A DNA stretch of 64,000 bases from Hyaloscypha bicolor E (taxonomy: Eukaryota > Ascomycota > Leotiomycetes > Helotiales > Hyaloscyphaceae), in NCBI RefSeq assembly GCF_002865645.1, contig NW_020194518.1, positions 1,177,463-1,241,462 on the forward strand. Reading direction: 5' to 3'. A program made the position numbers and the translations under genes. The notes below the pieces were generated by a model that had not been told where the DNA came from, ran no database searches, and saw only the letters and a list, made by a program, of their open reading frames with translations. Every line of letters starts with the position of its first letter. Position 1 is the first letter of the stretch. Below are positions 44,045-54,867 of the stretch, in pieces.

Positions 44045-45417
44045 GTTGGAACGTATTTATGAGTCTGGTGGAAGACCAGGTAATGAGTTAGACTTGGTTG
44101 AGTTGAATGATGAGTAAAGTTTGAATGTGGAGGGGAAGAGGATTCTGTGAAATGAATCCAGAGAGTTAATTATATCCCTAGAGCCAGAGTTTGGACAGCC
44201 AAATCGACGTGTGAGTCAGGGCCAATGGAGATCACGTTGAAGGTGGCTCGGTGAGGCGGTGCGGACCACGATTGGCTGGTTAGGTACCAGACCGAGGGCG
44301 GTGTCCTACAGCTATTTGTTGAAATTGGCACGCTACCATAGCTAGCTTACCAGTCCTTCCAGCACCAGGTTCAACCACTAATTTAGGGTTCTCCACTCTC
44401 ATTTGTCATGCGTCACTCGTCGAGCTTACTAAGCTTACTAGTATATCGTCATTTTAATTACTTTTGATTTATTAGCTAATTTATAATATATCGGAGAAAG
44501 CGGGCTCAGCATTATCGATATCGCCAATAAGTAATGGGGATAAAGACCCTTATCTTGAACACTTTATCCTCTGTTTTTAGACTTCACTCTCTGGTATCTA
44601 GTCATTCTGCAGACTGTCAACCTCCAATATATCGATTTTCCATCAATATATCGATCATTTTCCAATACTATTCCCCCAGTATAATTATACCTTGAGAGTA
44701 ACCGTGTGGTTGATGAGACAGCTGCTGCTTTAATACTCTGCTAGGCTTGCACATATCAATCAATCACGTTTTGTAGCATATTCTAGAGAGTTTTCCAGGA
44801 TCGAAAAGTCATACGGTGTGAAACGCATGAAATACGCTAGGCCGAGAATCCCCTTTTCCAGGGTGATAGCTGTACTTCTTCAGTGACCAGGCGCGATTTC
44901 ATGGATGAAGTAACAAACATCGTCTAGGACTGATGGTTGGGATCAAGTATCACTGGTGTATATGTGTCTTGTCGGATTTAAGAATCGTATCATTACGGTG
45001 GTCCTCGAGTCCCCTGAAAATTTGGGTTGACTTCTAAAGTCCAGCATCACTCATAAGATTTTGTATTTGCTAGAACCATCCGAATTAAATTTGGTACTTA
45101 ATTTGTTCTTATTCATAGCCAGGTATGAAGCCATGATGGCTGTCCTGGAAAGGCTTCGAATTGGAGAGATTAAAGCTTTTGAAGAGGGTCATTAACAGTG
45201 GTCGCCTCAAACAAGGGAAGGAGAGTTACTGCTACAATCCAAATTCTGAGACTTCACCGTCTGGATTCTCTAGACACCTCACTGGGTTCATTTGTATAAA
45301 CTTTAGCAGTAACATGACGAGGGCTGTGTCGGGTTCATAGGAATTGATAAACTCCTCCCCAGTGCTTGCCCGTTGTCTGTTCCTCAAATGATCAAATCAA
45401 TCGCAGTCGATTAGGGA
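44045..45417. other. Intergenic, no gene seen
   Basis: Upstream region of the RNA ligase, with AATATATCGATTTTCCA-type short repeats at 44625..44660. Sequence becomes AT-rich near 45400. No gene recognised. Confidence 0.4.
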
Positions 45418-46051
45418 CAGTGTGTCAAAAAAATAATTAAGGTAATGAATTATATTTAATTAAATCAAGTAAATAATTAATTATAATTTGATTATCAACT
45501 TTCAAAAAAAAATTAATTATTAGAAAAATTATAATTAAATATAGTTAATTATTTCTAATTATTACGTGAAATCCATATAAAAGTTATATAAGTAATAAAT
45601 TCTCTTCTTTTTCTTTAAATAATATACGACTAAAGCATAAAGAGAGTAAAGGTTAATTGATTTCCAAAGAAGAGAGAAGGAGAGCAAGGTAACATATATG
45701 TGAATTATTTGCTCTGGATATCACATGACCGCACTCCCGTGACTAGAGAAGTCAAAGCCCCTACTATAGTACTTATTTATAAAGATAAGTAAAGCGAGTA
45801 AAGGCGGGATACTAGCTATTAAGCCTATAATAATAAGGCGATATCTAAATTAGAGTAAAATACGCTTTACTTTTGCGCTATAATGCTTATATTATTGTTA
45901 TAGTCACGTGTAATAACACGTGACCCAGTAATTAATTATATTTAATTAAATTAAGCAAATAATTAATTATAATTTGATTACTACGATTCTGATTTAATTT
46001 AATTTGATTACCGGCCAATAATTATAATTAATTAAATTATTTGACACACTG
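45418..46051. mobile_element. hAT-like MITE, 634 bp, with 8-bp target-site duplication
   Basis: Begins CAGTGTGTCAAA and ends TTTGACACACTG in inverted orientation. It is flanked by ATTAGGGA on both sides (45410..45417 and 46052..46059), an 8-bp duplication typical of hAT elements. The interior is extremely AT-rich with internal subrepeats (TTAATTATATTTAATTAAAT recurs near each end) and no open frame. Confidence 0.85.
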
Positions 46052-46821
46052 ATTAGGGAAAGAACACCAATCGGTTTCTCCCGTCCCCTTTTGCACTTGC
46101 AGCCCGCAGGGCATTTTCCACGATGAAACATACCCAAGAAGGATTCGGATCTATCCGCTGTGGGCGCTCCACATGCCCAATAATTGGAGACCATATCTTT
46201 GTGTATCTCATACCAACCACAGTTGCAAAATTTCACCTTGGATGCCAGCACAGCTTGCATCAGGAGGTCATCTACGCCTTTCCATTAGTAAAAGATAAGA
46301 GTTTTGTCAGAATGGCAGGAGATAGAGTCTGTCTCCCGCCACCAGCGCATCTATAAATCGACATTCCCTCGATGCATTCCTCCGAGTTGAAGTTCATCAG
46401 CACCACCTCAGCCAAGTGCACGAACCAAAGCTTTGACTTAAGACCAGTCTTCACTAACGTAATTCTGCAGCTCCAGCGTATCGTATGTATGCTTCCCCTC
46501 AACAAACATCCAGAGTTCACAAACCTCACTCTGCAGCTCCAGCGAACCGTATGTCCCCTCTCGTTCGTGTACCTCAAATTTCCCATCAACGCACTTTCCA
46601 GGTCTTTTCAAGGCTGGGTAGCTGACAATGCATCAAGGACGACGAGCGACGGCGGCGATGGGGGGTGTGGTGGAGTTGGAGATGGAGATTGAGACCATCT
46701 ATGGAGGTCCCAACTCCTAGATTCCCCATCTGTGTGGATCTCTTGGGAGGCGGGAACTGTTATGAGATAGGAGGCTTGCGGGCAATGGGTACCCTTACTC
46801 AAGTATTGAAGTTGAATGACT
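46052..46821. other. Spacer with a 66-bp tandem duplication
   Basis: Two diverged direct copies start near 46449 and 46515 (TTCAC-AAC..CTGCAGCTCCAGCG..CGTATGT), period 66 bp. Frames here are short and uninformative; no gene assigned. Confidence 0.4.
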
Positions 46822-48728
46822 TCAAACCAACTCAATCTCAACCTGCTCAAGTCTCTCCACAGCCTGCCGTTCCATAAAGCCATACACGTACATATCCCCA
46901 ATGATCTCAAATCTATCAGCCACGCGTCTCAAAAAAAGCGAACTCTTGCATCCCCTGACAACGGTAGCGATATCACCGATCCTCGCATTGCGAGAGCAGA
47001 GACCTATCGTGGGGTCGGAAGTCACCAATTCCAAACATTATGATTCTTGATTTCTTGGGGATGTAAGTTCAATCGCACAGAGGGGCCGCTGATGTCTCAT
47101 AGAATAAACCCAATGCAGGATATTATTCCTCGTAAGATCGCCTCCTGCTACATACTCCGACTCGACAAGGGAAAGAGTGTCGCAAAGGCGAGAGAATTTT
47201 TCGAAAGGGAAGTTATCTGTACTCTCGCACGATAGAACTGTAGCTCGAAGGCTATCCTGATATGAGTTTTTCATATAGAGGGAGTGAGGCTCTGGCCCAT
47301 GTGAAGGTTTGATGTGATGAATTGGAGCCATTGCGAAAGTTTAGCTCCGCCGGCCGGAAGGGCGAGATCAAATGAGTCGCAACCACGTCTCTGGGGGTAA
47401 AAATTGCCGGTCTCGAGGAGGGCTGTTATGGGTCTTAGGATGAAAGCTTGTGTGATCAAGATGTTGTCATCGGGCAAGTGTTGAATGACACTTGACAAGT
47501 TCCCAGATGCATACCATGGTACGCGGACCATGCGGCGAAGACTATCATATTGTTGCCAATTTGGTACCCACGATGGTACATTTTGGGATACACATTGATC
47601 GTGGCCCGCGTATGTTAAAATATCAAGTCTTGCTGAACCTGCAATGACATATTTCGCTAAGTTTTTGTAGACATCGAGGACTGAAATCGTGTACAGTACG
47701 TAATAGGAAGTTCCACACCAGGATAAAGGTGCGACACTTCAAGTAAAACTTACAATTTATCTCGAGGTTCCGCGCAGAATAAGTCACGACAACGACGGAC
47801 GAGACGAAGGATTCCTACATCGCGCTCCCCATGATTCGGGCTTCCCCATGCTCTCATATGGACGGTAATGTCACTAACTCTCTGACCGAGCTCTCTCAAC
47901 TCAACAATGGTCGCATCTACCGTTTGAGAGTCGTAAAAGGTCGGAATTTTGCCATCAAAAAGGTCTATCTGTCGACTAACCATCCGGAGGTAGGTGAACC
48001 GAGTTTTTCTAGAACCGCAAAGTAACCAGACTTCATCAGGGCGATCCGTAACAACAAGCTCTTGAATAACCCAGAGTCTACTCGAATAGGAGCGCTTGAG
48101 TATCTGCCGCAATCCATCCCAGTGTGGGTCGTATGCCTTGTTTGAGAGCGTTTTGTAGAGCCAGTCGGAAAAGTCGGCGTCTGAATTGCTCGCATTTTCC
48201 ATTCGTTGACGAAAGCGCCGATTTCATTTGGGAAGTCCATTGCTTTCCTACTATTGCCTTCATCTAGACCAAGCCAGACCACAACACTTGAAGCATGCTG
48301 ATAGACATCTGACATCGGCCGCCACTGATGGCCCCTCTCCTTGTCATCGCTTTGGTCAATACAGGGCACCAATCCAGTATGGAAGTCCTGGCTGAAGGTG
48401 CTTGAGACCAAGGCGAAGATTAGGAGAGTGGTGGGCAACTCGTGGGAGTCGAGAAGAACACGACTGGGAGGTTTCCCGACATCAGGAGTACCCTATTCGT
48501 ACGAGCGTGCTTGGTAAACGGGTGTCGAATTCAAGGAGACGGCTTCAAGGAGACGGCTTCAAGGGAACAGCGAATATCGGCTGCATCGGGCTGCGAGGAA
48601 TCAATCCGAATGACTGGAATTTCGCGGTTGCCAGGGTTTAGTGAGTGATAGAGAGCGTCGGGATGAAAGGTTCGACCGAGGGCAGTATTGGCATCCATGA
48701 TCTGCATGAAATGTGAAGTAGCAGACAA
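46822..48728 (-). pseudogene. Heterokaryon-incompatibility (HET) domain protein, broken
   Basis: HET proteins trigger cell death on fusion of unlike strains. On the minus strand the order is right: YHSLNPGNREIPVIRIDSS and IRCSLEAVSL (48700-48550), QARSYE where the family has SYVWG, then GTPDVGKPPSRVLLDSHELP, CIDQSDDKERGHQW, MSDVYQHASSVVVWLGLDEG, SSRLWVIQELVV, SWVPNWQQYDS, and the C-terminal FLRRVADRFEIIGDMYVYGF. Breaks: a 14-bp perfect tandem duplication at 48530..48557 shifts the frame; a TAG at 48493..48495 replaces the conserved Trp (TGG-to-TAG); at least two more frame changes follow (near 48380 and 48230). Clearly inactive. Confidence 0.8.
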
Positions 48729-49243
48729 TGAGAATATGAGATGAAGGAAGGAACAGTTGATAGAGGTCTGGAGCCTTGCTTTTGCGCTGTCACAAGCTCA
48801 GCCACAGCTTTGGCGCTAGAAAGATCTTGCGTTCTAGAAACGAAAAAGAAACCAATTACAGCATTACATTTTCTGTGTAACTCAAGCTCTCCTGCAGGAC
48901 TGCTGTCAGTGTAGTTTAACGTCTTCGGACCTGACTTCTCAAATTAAGCAAGAGAAGGTTCGGTGTGCTTTTGAGCCAGGGCTATTGCGCCAGATTTTAT
49001 GGTATCTTCACGACTGACTCCATGCCCGTGCTGTTGCATTTATTGTACATTCGAGCAGCTCCCCTCTTGCCCGATGCTCCGTACGGGACCGGAATCTGCC
49101 TTCGCCTTCCTTCTTCGTTCCGTACATCCTCCAATGCTCAAACACCCGCATGTGTCCCTGCGTGCCTATCCTTCGATCCAACTATCAGTCCGTTTTCCAT
49201 TGCCCTGATACTTCCAATATTACCATCTTCAAACCAGATCCCT
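48729..49243. other. Intergenic, no gene seen
   Basis: About 510 bp between two minus-strand genes. A plus-strand frame at 48965..49267 has no domain signature. Confidence 0.4.
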
Positions 49244-49960
49244 TCATCTTCCCTCCACAGAACTTAACTGAAACCCTTCCAACTGCCGGTCCAACCACCG
49301 GCCCACCTCCTCCGCTTGCCTCTTAACCCCCATAATACTCGCCGTCCTAGTACTCCTAACACTGCCCGCCTCACTCGGCGCCCCACTACCACTGCCCAGT
49401 CCCATTCCTAGACTATTACCACCATCATGTGCTCCCTCCCCATTGTACTCATTCTCTCCATGCCCTTGTCCCGGCGGCGAAGAAGGCGGGCTCGTATGTG
49501 TATGTGAGCTTATCGACTGCGCCCTTGAAGTCTGCGACGGACTCGAAACTGCTACTGAAGAGGGTCCAATCGCCACGAACAGCAAACCGCAGCCTAATGT
49601 CCGGATAACCATTACGCCGTGTGTGAGCTGTACGGTGATGGATGCAAGATCGTGATCGTTATCTGCTGCCGTCGTGGTAGATGAGAGTGTAGCATCTGAG
49701 CCTCGCGGATGAGTATTTGATTGGGAATGGGACTGGAGAGGGATGGCGGAGGTAATGAGGGGCGAGGCGGCGGGTTGGTAGAGCGTCCATAGGGAAGACG
49801 CGAGTGTTGCTTGCGTGCGGAGGGTAGAGGCGGGGAGGGCGCTGGAGCTGGAGAGTAGCTTGCCGGTTGGAGAGAGGAGGAGAAGGGTTGGGAGCGCCGG
49901 AGTGGTGTTTTGGGAGAGGAAGGTGGTGAGACGTTTGGTGAGGAGCATGGTGTCCGACAT
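49244..49960 (-). CDS. Roadblock/LC7-like protein, LAMTOR2 (Ragulator) type
   Basis: A 238-residue single-exon protein. The N-terminus MLLTKRLTTFLSQNT, then LPTLLLLSPTGKLLSSSS and a helix, and later TVQLTHGVMVIRTLGCGLLFVAIGPS, follow the Roadblock/LC7 beta-alpha-beta pattern of LAMTOR2, a vacuolar-membrane scaffold for Rag GTPases that report amino-acid status to TORC1. The middle and C-terminal parts are Ser/Gly-rich insertions without domains, and the end returns to a helix (GVKRQAEEVGRWLDRQLEGF). The assignment rests on pattern; a paralogous Roadblock protein is the alternative. A longer 5' exon starting near 50073 is possible. Confidence 0.58.
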   Translation of the reverse strand: MSDTMLLTKRLTTFLSQNTTPALPTLLLLSPTGKLLSSSSALPASTLRTQATLASSLWTLYQPAASPLITSAIPLQSHSQSNTHPRGSDATLSSTTTAADNDHDLASITVQLTHGVMVIRTLGCGLLFVAIGPSSVAVSSPSQTSRAQSISSHTHTSPPSSPPGQGHGENEYNGEGAHDGGNSLGMGLGSGSGAPSEAGSVRSTRTASIMGVKRQAEEVGRWLDRQLEGFQLSSVEGR

Positions 49961-50432
49961 GGGGAGAGGAGATGGATGGGAATGGATGCTGGTGTGAGGT
50001 CAGTTGACGGGACAGGAAACGATAGGACTCGGATAGGACGTACAATGGCATCTAGCACTTGTGTCAAAGTCAATCGACTCTGCTGTTAAGGGCGTATCTG
50101 GCGAACGCTGATTTTGGATTGTACAGCAGCAGGTTGGGGCGATTGCGGGGAAGCTTGAGGTCAAAGTTCTTCAAGATCTGGGATCAATCAAGCGACGCGA
50201 AAACGTTTCGATCACGAGCGCGTCACACACACAACCAACAACTACCAATCTCATGGACTCGGCCAGCTCCCTGGCCATAGGATTTTTCGTATTGTCCCAC
50301 TTCCTGCGGGCACAATTGCATTTGGTCTTCATCGAGGGGCTTCTTGCAGCTCTTGAAGACTACCGCTGGCGTTGGGTCCGGATCGCCTTGACCAGCACTT
50401 GGAAGAGCGCGAAGACTATGTGGAGGTTTTGA
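49961..50432. other. Upstream spacer, no gene assigned
   Basis: Overlapping short frames on both strands, none with domain signatures. Confidence 0.35.
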
Positions 50433-50942
50433 ATGCGCAGTAGGAAGGGTTTGAAGTCGTCTGGGGGAACGAAGAAGACCTCGACTTCGATTTCCTTGAC
50501 TAATCTCGTACAATTAACGCGCCACCAGCAGCAGATTGTTCTCTCGAGCGTTGAACATTCGGCCTCTATTACCCAACTCTGCTTGGTACTGTACAACCAA
50601 ACTCACCCGTCATTCATCAATCACCCAACTCCCCTGGTACAACCACACATGGAATTCGACGCCGGGGCACGACGCTTGCTCCTCGTTCACTTCGTCAGCT
50701 TCTTCAACTTAGGCCAGTTGCACCTTCGTGTCGACGCCCTTCTTGTCACCTTTGTGCATACCCTGGAAGGTATCCTCCTCCTCTGGGAGCTCTTCACGAC
50801 TCGGTGGGTTCAGTTCTACGAACGACAGCAGTGGCAGGACCAAGCGCGCCGCGAAGTTCGTATCCCTTCTGTCAAGAAGCTCGTTTTCATACTCTTTCTT
50901 CACTTTTGTCTGTTCCTGCTCCTGCTGCTGGAAATATTTTAA
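50433..50942 (+). CDS. Doubtful open frame with hydrophobic C-terminus
   Basis: An uninterrupted 169-codon frame. The first ATG is at 50433, a second at 50649. It has no recognisable domain. The last ~20 residues are strongly hydrophobic (LVFILFLHFCLFLLLLLEIF), which would suit a tail anchor, but the reverse strand also has open frames here. It may be chance coding potential. Confidence 0.22.
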   Translation: MRSRKGLKSSGGTKKTSTSISLTNLVQLTRHQQQIVLSSVEHSASITQLCLVLYNQTHPSFINHPTPLVQPHMEFDAGARRLLLVHFVSFFNLGQLHLRVDALLVTFVHTLEGILLLWELFTTRWVQFYERQQWQDQARREVRIPSVKKLVFILFLHFCLFLLLLLEIF

Positions 50943-51290
50943 AGCCGACGCGGGGTGTCAGTGTGCAAAGGTAATTGGTCACTCACGTCATATGCAGGGC
51001 GGGGCATACAGTATTTCATTGTCCCATCTTCGCCTCGTCCTTTCTTCTCCTTCACCCCGCACTGTGTTCCAGCACTTTTATGCACTTACCCTGCGCACCG
51101 AACGCTTCTAGATCAGCCATTGTTCGAGTCTGCTTCGTACAATCAGGTAAGGAGCTTCGATTACCCATTGTTCCGCGATGCGGTGGAACAATCATTGACT
51201 TGAGCAGCTCACAGACCACTATCCTCGATCTTCCTTCCTCCCCGAACCCAAACTCCCAGCTTCCTCGGTACAATCAAAACATACGCAACC

Positions 51291-52599
51291 ATGTCTACCG
51301 ATTTGAAGACCTACAAATTCAATCACTCGATGTACGAACCCAGGCTGGAACAATGGGAGCCGCGCTGATAGCTTGCTTGCAGGATTCGGGTGAAAGATCC
51401 AAAGGAATCAGGCACATTCGCCCCATTCCACCTTGAGGCTCAAGGCTAATGCCCTTAGTCAAATTCTATGAACACCTCGGCATGAAAATGATCAAAAAGA
51501 TTGAGCAACCAGAAGCTAAATTCGACCTGTACTTCATGGGCTACGACTCTCCGAAAGCTCTCTCTCATGGGAACGGCTTCAGCGATCGCGAAGGTCTCAT
51601 CGAGCTGACACATAACTACGGAACCGAGAACGACCCCGATTACAAAGTGACAACTGGCAATGCTGAGCCGTACAAGGGATTTGGACATACCTGCATCTCG
51701 GTTGATAATATCCAAGCCGCATGTCAACGAATCGAGGATGCAGGATATAAGTTCCAGAAGAAGCTTACAGATGGCCGTATGCGGAGCATAGCCTTTGTTC
51801 TTGATCCCGATGGATACTGGGTTGAGGTAATTGGCCAGAATCCAGTTGACAAGACAGAGGGCATCACAACCACCGATGTGGGCACGTACAGAATGGTTCG
51901 TCCCAACTTCTCCAAGTCTGAATTTCGCTAACAATACTCTAGAACCATACCATGATCCGGGTCAAGGACCACGAGAAGTCCCTCAAGTTCTACCAAGACG
52001 TCTTCGGCATGACTCTATTTCGAACAAGTGAGAATGCTGATGCAAAATTCAACCTCTACTTCCTTGGCTATCCTGGCGAGAAGGGCATTTCTACAACATC
52101 TGCGAATGGCGTCAACCCGACAGCTGAGCGCGAGGGTCTTTTGGAGTTGACATGGAATTATGGTACTGAGAAGGATGCCAACTTCACGTATCATAATGGA
52201 AATGATCAACCACAAGGATTTGGTCATATCTGTATGTTTTCTACGCGGAGTTCCGGTAGGATGCTAATTGTGGAATAGGTGTTTCTGTTGATGACCTTGA
52301 TGCAGCATGCAAGCGCTTCGAAGACTTGGGAGTCAACTGGAAGAAGCGCCTCACAGATGGCCGTATGAAGAACGTAGCATTTGTCCTTGACCCAGACAAC
52401 TACTGTAGGTTTTTGGGAGAGTCCCTTATTCTCTTGATTCTGTCCCAAGGCAATGTCCCGGTTCTCACAGAACATTCTATATCGAGCAAGAGACAATGTC
52501 CCGGTCTTCCCGACAAGCTGTATCAAGCACTTGCTAACCTCTTACCTAGGGATTGAGGTCATTCAGAACGAGAAACTGAAGAACCGAGCAAACTGGTAG
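51291..52599 (+). CDS. glo1: Glyoxalase I (lactoylglutathione lyase), two tandem domains
   Basis: Cytosolic detoxification of methylglyoxal with glutathione. Six exons join in phase: 51291..51331, 51383..51411, 51459..51895, 51943..52231, 52279..52404, 52550..52599. Domain 1 begins NHSMIRVKDPKESVKFYEHL and runs through FDLYFMGYDSPKA and FVLDPDGYWVEVI; domain 2 repeats it, with NHTMIRVKDHEKSLKFYQDV, FNLYFLGYPGEKG and FVLDPDNYWIEVI, as in the yeast two-domain enzyme. The conserved metal-site Glu residues are visible (REGLIELTHNYGTE, REGLLELTWNYGTE). Intron 2 (51412..51458) has a GC donor. About 480 bp separates it from the phosphoglycerate dehydrogenase gene downstream. Confidence 0.92.
51412..51458 (+). 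other. Probable GC-AG intron in glyoxalase I
   Basis: The donor reads TCAG|GCACAT and the acceptor CCCTTAG. Exon 2 ends with one base of a codon and exon 3 supplies two (G + TC), giving KESVKFYEHL, the expected family sequence. No GT donor in the neighbourhood gives an in-frame join that keeps this conserved stretch. Confidence 0.65.
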
Positions 52600-53082
52600 A
52601 GGGTCGGAGGGACAGCACACATATCATGACGAGGTTGGCAATTGACCTGCAACTTGTCAAGTACAATAAAATAATAGTCTGACACTCACACTTCATATTT
52701 CTTTTTCTACTCATGTGATGGCCTGCTTACGCCCGATTCCGTAACCCGGACGAATCTAGGTTCCCGGACGGTGTGGGGTAGCACAAAGCTTGCGGCTGGG
52801 TGCATTAGTGTGCCCCGGAGAACGCGGGGGTGTTGATCTGACTCGATCTGGGCGAATAAAAATGCTGTTATCCCACCACCAAGAGCGACATCGCTGTTGT
52901 GAGACGCAAGGCTTCGAACACGTGAGTTTTTTCTCTTTTTTACCCTTTCCCACTCAATCTTTCCCATTTCTTTGTCTACTCTCATTGACCGAGTCTTTCA
53001 GCTCCTCGCGCCTCGTCTCCCCACCAAGAGCATCCCTTGCTTCCCAGCTACATCCACCGCGTCCCTTCTCCCATACCTCACA
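52600..53082. promoter_or_regulatory. Upstream region of the phosphoglycerate dehydrogenase gene
   Basis: Contains a pyrimidine-rich tract (CTTTTTTACCC.., about 52930..53060) before the start at 53083, as seen upstream of strongly expressed fungal genes. An in-frame ATG exists at 52972 but the extra 37 residues are not family-like. Confidence 0.35.
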
Positions 53083-54867
53083 ATGGCTCCCTCAACCCTC
53101 CCAGAGACCTCCCTTGACCCCACCGAGACCTCCAATCGCCCCAAAATCCTCATCCCCGAAAAAGTCTCTCCCGATGGCCTTGCCCTCCTCTCCCCCTACT
53201 TCGAAATCCACCAGCCCAAGAACCTGTCAGCCGAGGACCTGCTGGCCCAAATCCCCACCTACCAAGCCCTCATAATCCGCTCCGAAACAAAAGTCACAGC
53301 CTCCGTGCTTGCCGCAGCCACGAAACTGAAAGTCGTCGCCCGAGCTGGCGTCGGGGTTGACAATGTCGATGTGGACGCGGCTACGAAGAATGGAATCATC
53401 GTCGTCAACAGCCCGAGCGGGAATATCGTTGCAGCAGCCGAACATACAATTGCGCTCCTCATGGCTGTAGCACGTAATGTGCCAGCTGGAGACCGCTCAC
53501 TTCGCAATGGAGGATGGGAACGCTCGAAGCTCGTAGGCACAGAAGTAGGCGGGAAGACACTCGGCATCATCGGGCTAGGAAAGGTCGGGTTGAAAGTGGC
53601 GCGTATGGGCGTTGGCCTAGGGATGAAAGTCGTAGCCCTCGATCCCTACGCCTCTCCTGACATAGCTGCTGCTGCGAATGTCACCTTGGTCGGAAATCTC
53701 GAAGACCTTCTTCCTAGGGCGGACTTTCTCACTATCCATACGCCGCTTATTGCGAGTACACTTGATCTGATTAGCACCAAAGAACTAGCAACGATGAAGA
53801 CAACTGCAAAGGTGCTGAATGTAGCAAGGGGAGGAGTGTATAACGAGCAAGCACTCTTCGACGCCTTAGAAGCCGGAATAATCGCAGGCGCAGGCCTCGA
53901 CGTCTTCACGAGCGAGCCTCCGTCGCCAGGCTCCGCAGCCGAAGCACTCTGCCGGCACCCAAAGGTCGTCGCTACACCCCATCTAGGAGCCTCTACCGTC
54001 GAAGCACAAGAAAACGTCTCCCTCGACGTCTGCGCCCAAGTCCTATCCATCCTGAACGGCGGCCTCCCATCCTCTGCCGTCAACGCCCCTCTCATCCTCC
54101 CCGAAGAGTACAGAAAACTCCAACCTTTCGTCCGCCTGATCGAGAAGATGGGCAGTCTCTACACACAACATTACTCCTCCAAGCCCTCTTCTACCATTGG
54201 CAAAGGTGTAGGCGGCAAGAAATTCGAGCTCATCTACGAAGGTGAACTCGCCTCTATCTCAAACACGCGCCCTCTCTTCGCCGCTTTGGTGAAAGGTCTC
54301 ACGTCCGCCATCAGTGATAGTGGAGGCCGGGACGTGAATATCGTCAACGCCTCGCTGATCGCTAAGGAAAAGGGATTGATCATCAACGAAACGCACACGC
54401 GGGAGTCTGCGAACCTAGTATATGCTTCTTTGGTCACGCTTCGCGCTACTTCAAGGCCTGGGGAACCGGGGCAGGTGATAAGCGGGTACGTGAGTGGGAG
54501 AGGGATCTACATTTCCAGACTAGACCGCTTTAATACTTCGTTTGTCCCCGAGGGGACGTTGCTTGTGCTGCACAATTATGACGAGCCGGGCAAGATTGGT
54601 GGTGTGGGTGGGATACTGGGCAGGCATGGGATCAATATTAAGTTCATGTCTGTTGCGGCACTTGATCGAGGGGGACGGGGCGCTTCGATTGGCTGGCCTG
54701 GGTCCGGGTTTGGGGCGTCGGAGGCGGTGAGTGTGGAGCAGAGTGAGAGCGAGGCGGAGAATGAGGCACTTATGATTCTAGGGGTTAATGGGGCGGTGGG
54801 GAAGGAGGTTGAGGTTGAACTCAGGGAGGAGAAGGGGATTTTGGATGTTAGTGTTGTGCGGCTTTGA
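53083..54867 (+). CDS. serA: D-3-phosphoglycerate dehydrogenase
   Basis: First step of phosphorylated serine synthesis: 3-phosphoglycerate to 3-phosphohydroxypyruvate with NAD. A single 594-residue exon, a type with a C-terminal extension. The substrate domain begins RPKILIPEKVSPDGLALLSP; the NAD fold has GIIGLGKVG (about 161-169); the active site has ARGGVYNEQAL and the catalytic His300 in TPHLGAST. The linker contains the ASB-type region (FELIYEGELASIS, GLIINETHTRESANLVYAS), and the C-terminal ACT domain starts LLVLHNYDEPGKIGGVGGIL. The start at 53083 is chosen by family fit. No break seen. Confidence 0.94.
   Translation: MAPSTLPETSLDPTETSNRPKILIPEKVSPDGLALLSPYFEIHQPKNLSAEDLLAQIPTYQALIIRSETKVTASVLAAATKLKVVARAGVGVDNVDVDAATKNGIIVVNSPSGNIVAAAEHTIALLMAVARNVPAGDRSLRNGGWERSKLVGTEVGGKTLGIIGLGKVGLKVARMGVGLGMKVVALDPYASPDIAAAANVTLVGNLEDLLPRADFLTIHTPLIASTLDLISTKELATMKTTAKVLNVARGGVYNEQALFDALEAGIIAGAGLDVFTSEPPSPGSAAEALCRHPKVVATPHLGASTVEAQENVSLDVCAQVLSILNGGLPSSAVNAPLILPEEYRKLQPFVRLIEKMGSLYTQHYSSKPSSTIGKGVGGKKFELIYEGELASISNTRPLFAALVKGLTSAISDSGGRDVNIVNASLIAKEKGLIINETHTRESANLVYASLVTLRATSRPGEPGQVISGYVSGRGIYISRLDRFNTSFVPEGTLLVLHNYDEPGKIGGVGGILGRHGINIKFMSVAALDRGGRGASIGWPGSGFGASEAVSVEQSESEAENEALMILGVNGAVGKEVEVELREEKGILDVSVVRL

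Noticed and set aside
52972..53082. Longer N-terminus for phosphoglycerate dehydrogenase
   Set aside because: The extra 37 residues are low-complexity, not family-like, and overlap the pyrimidine-rich leader.
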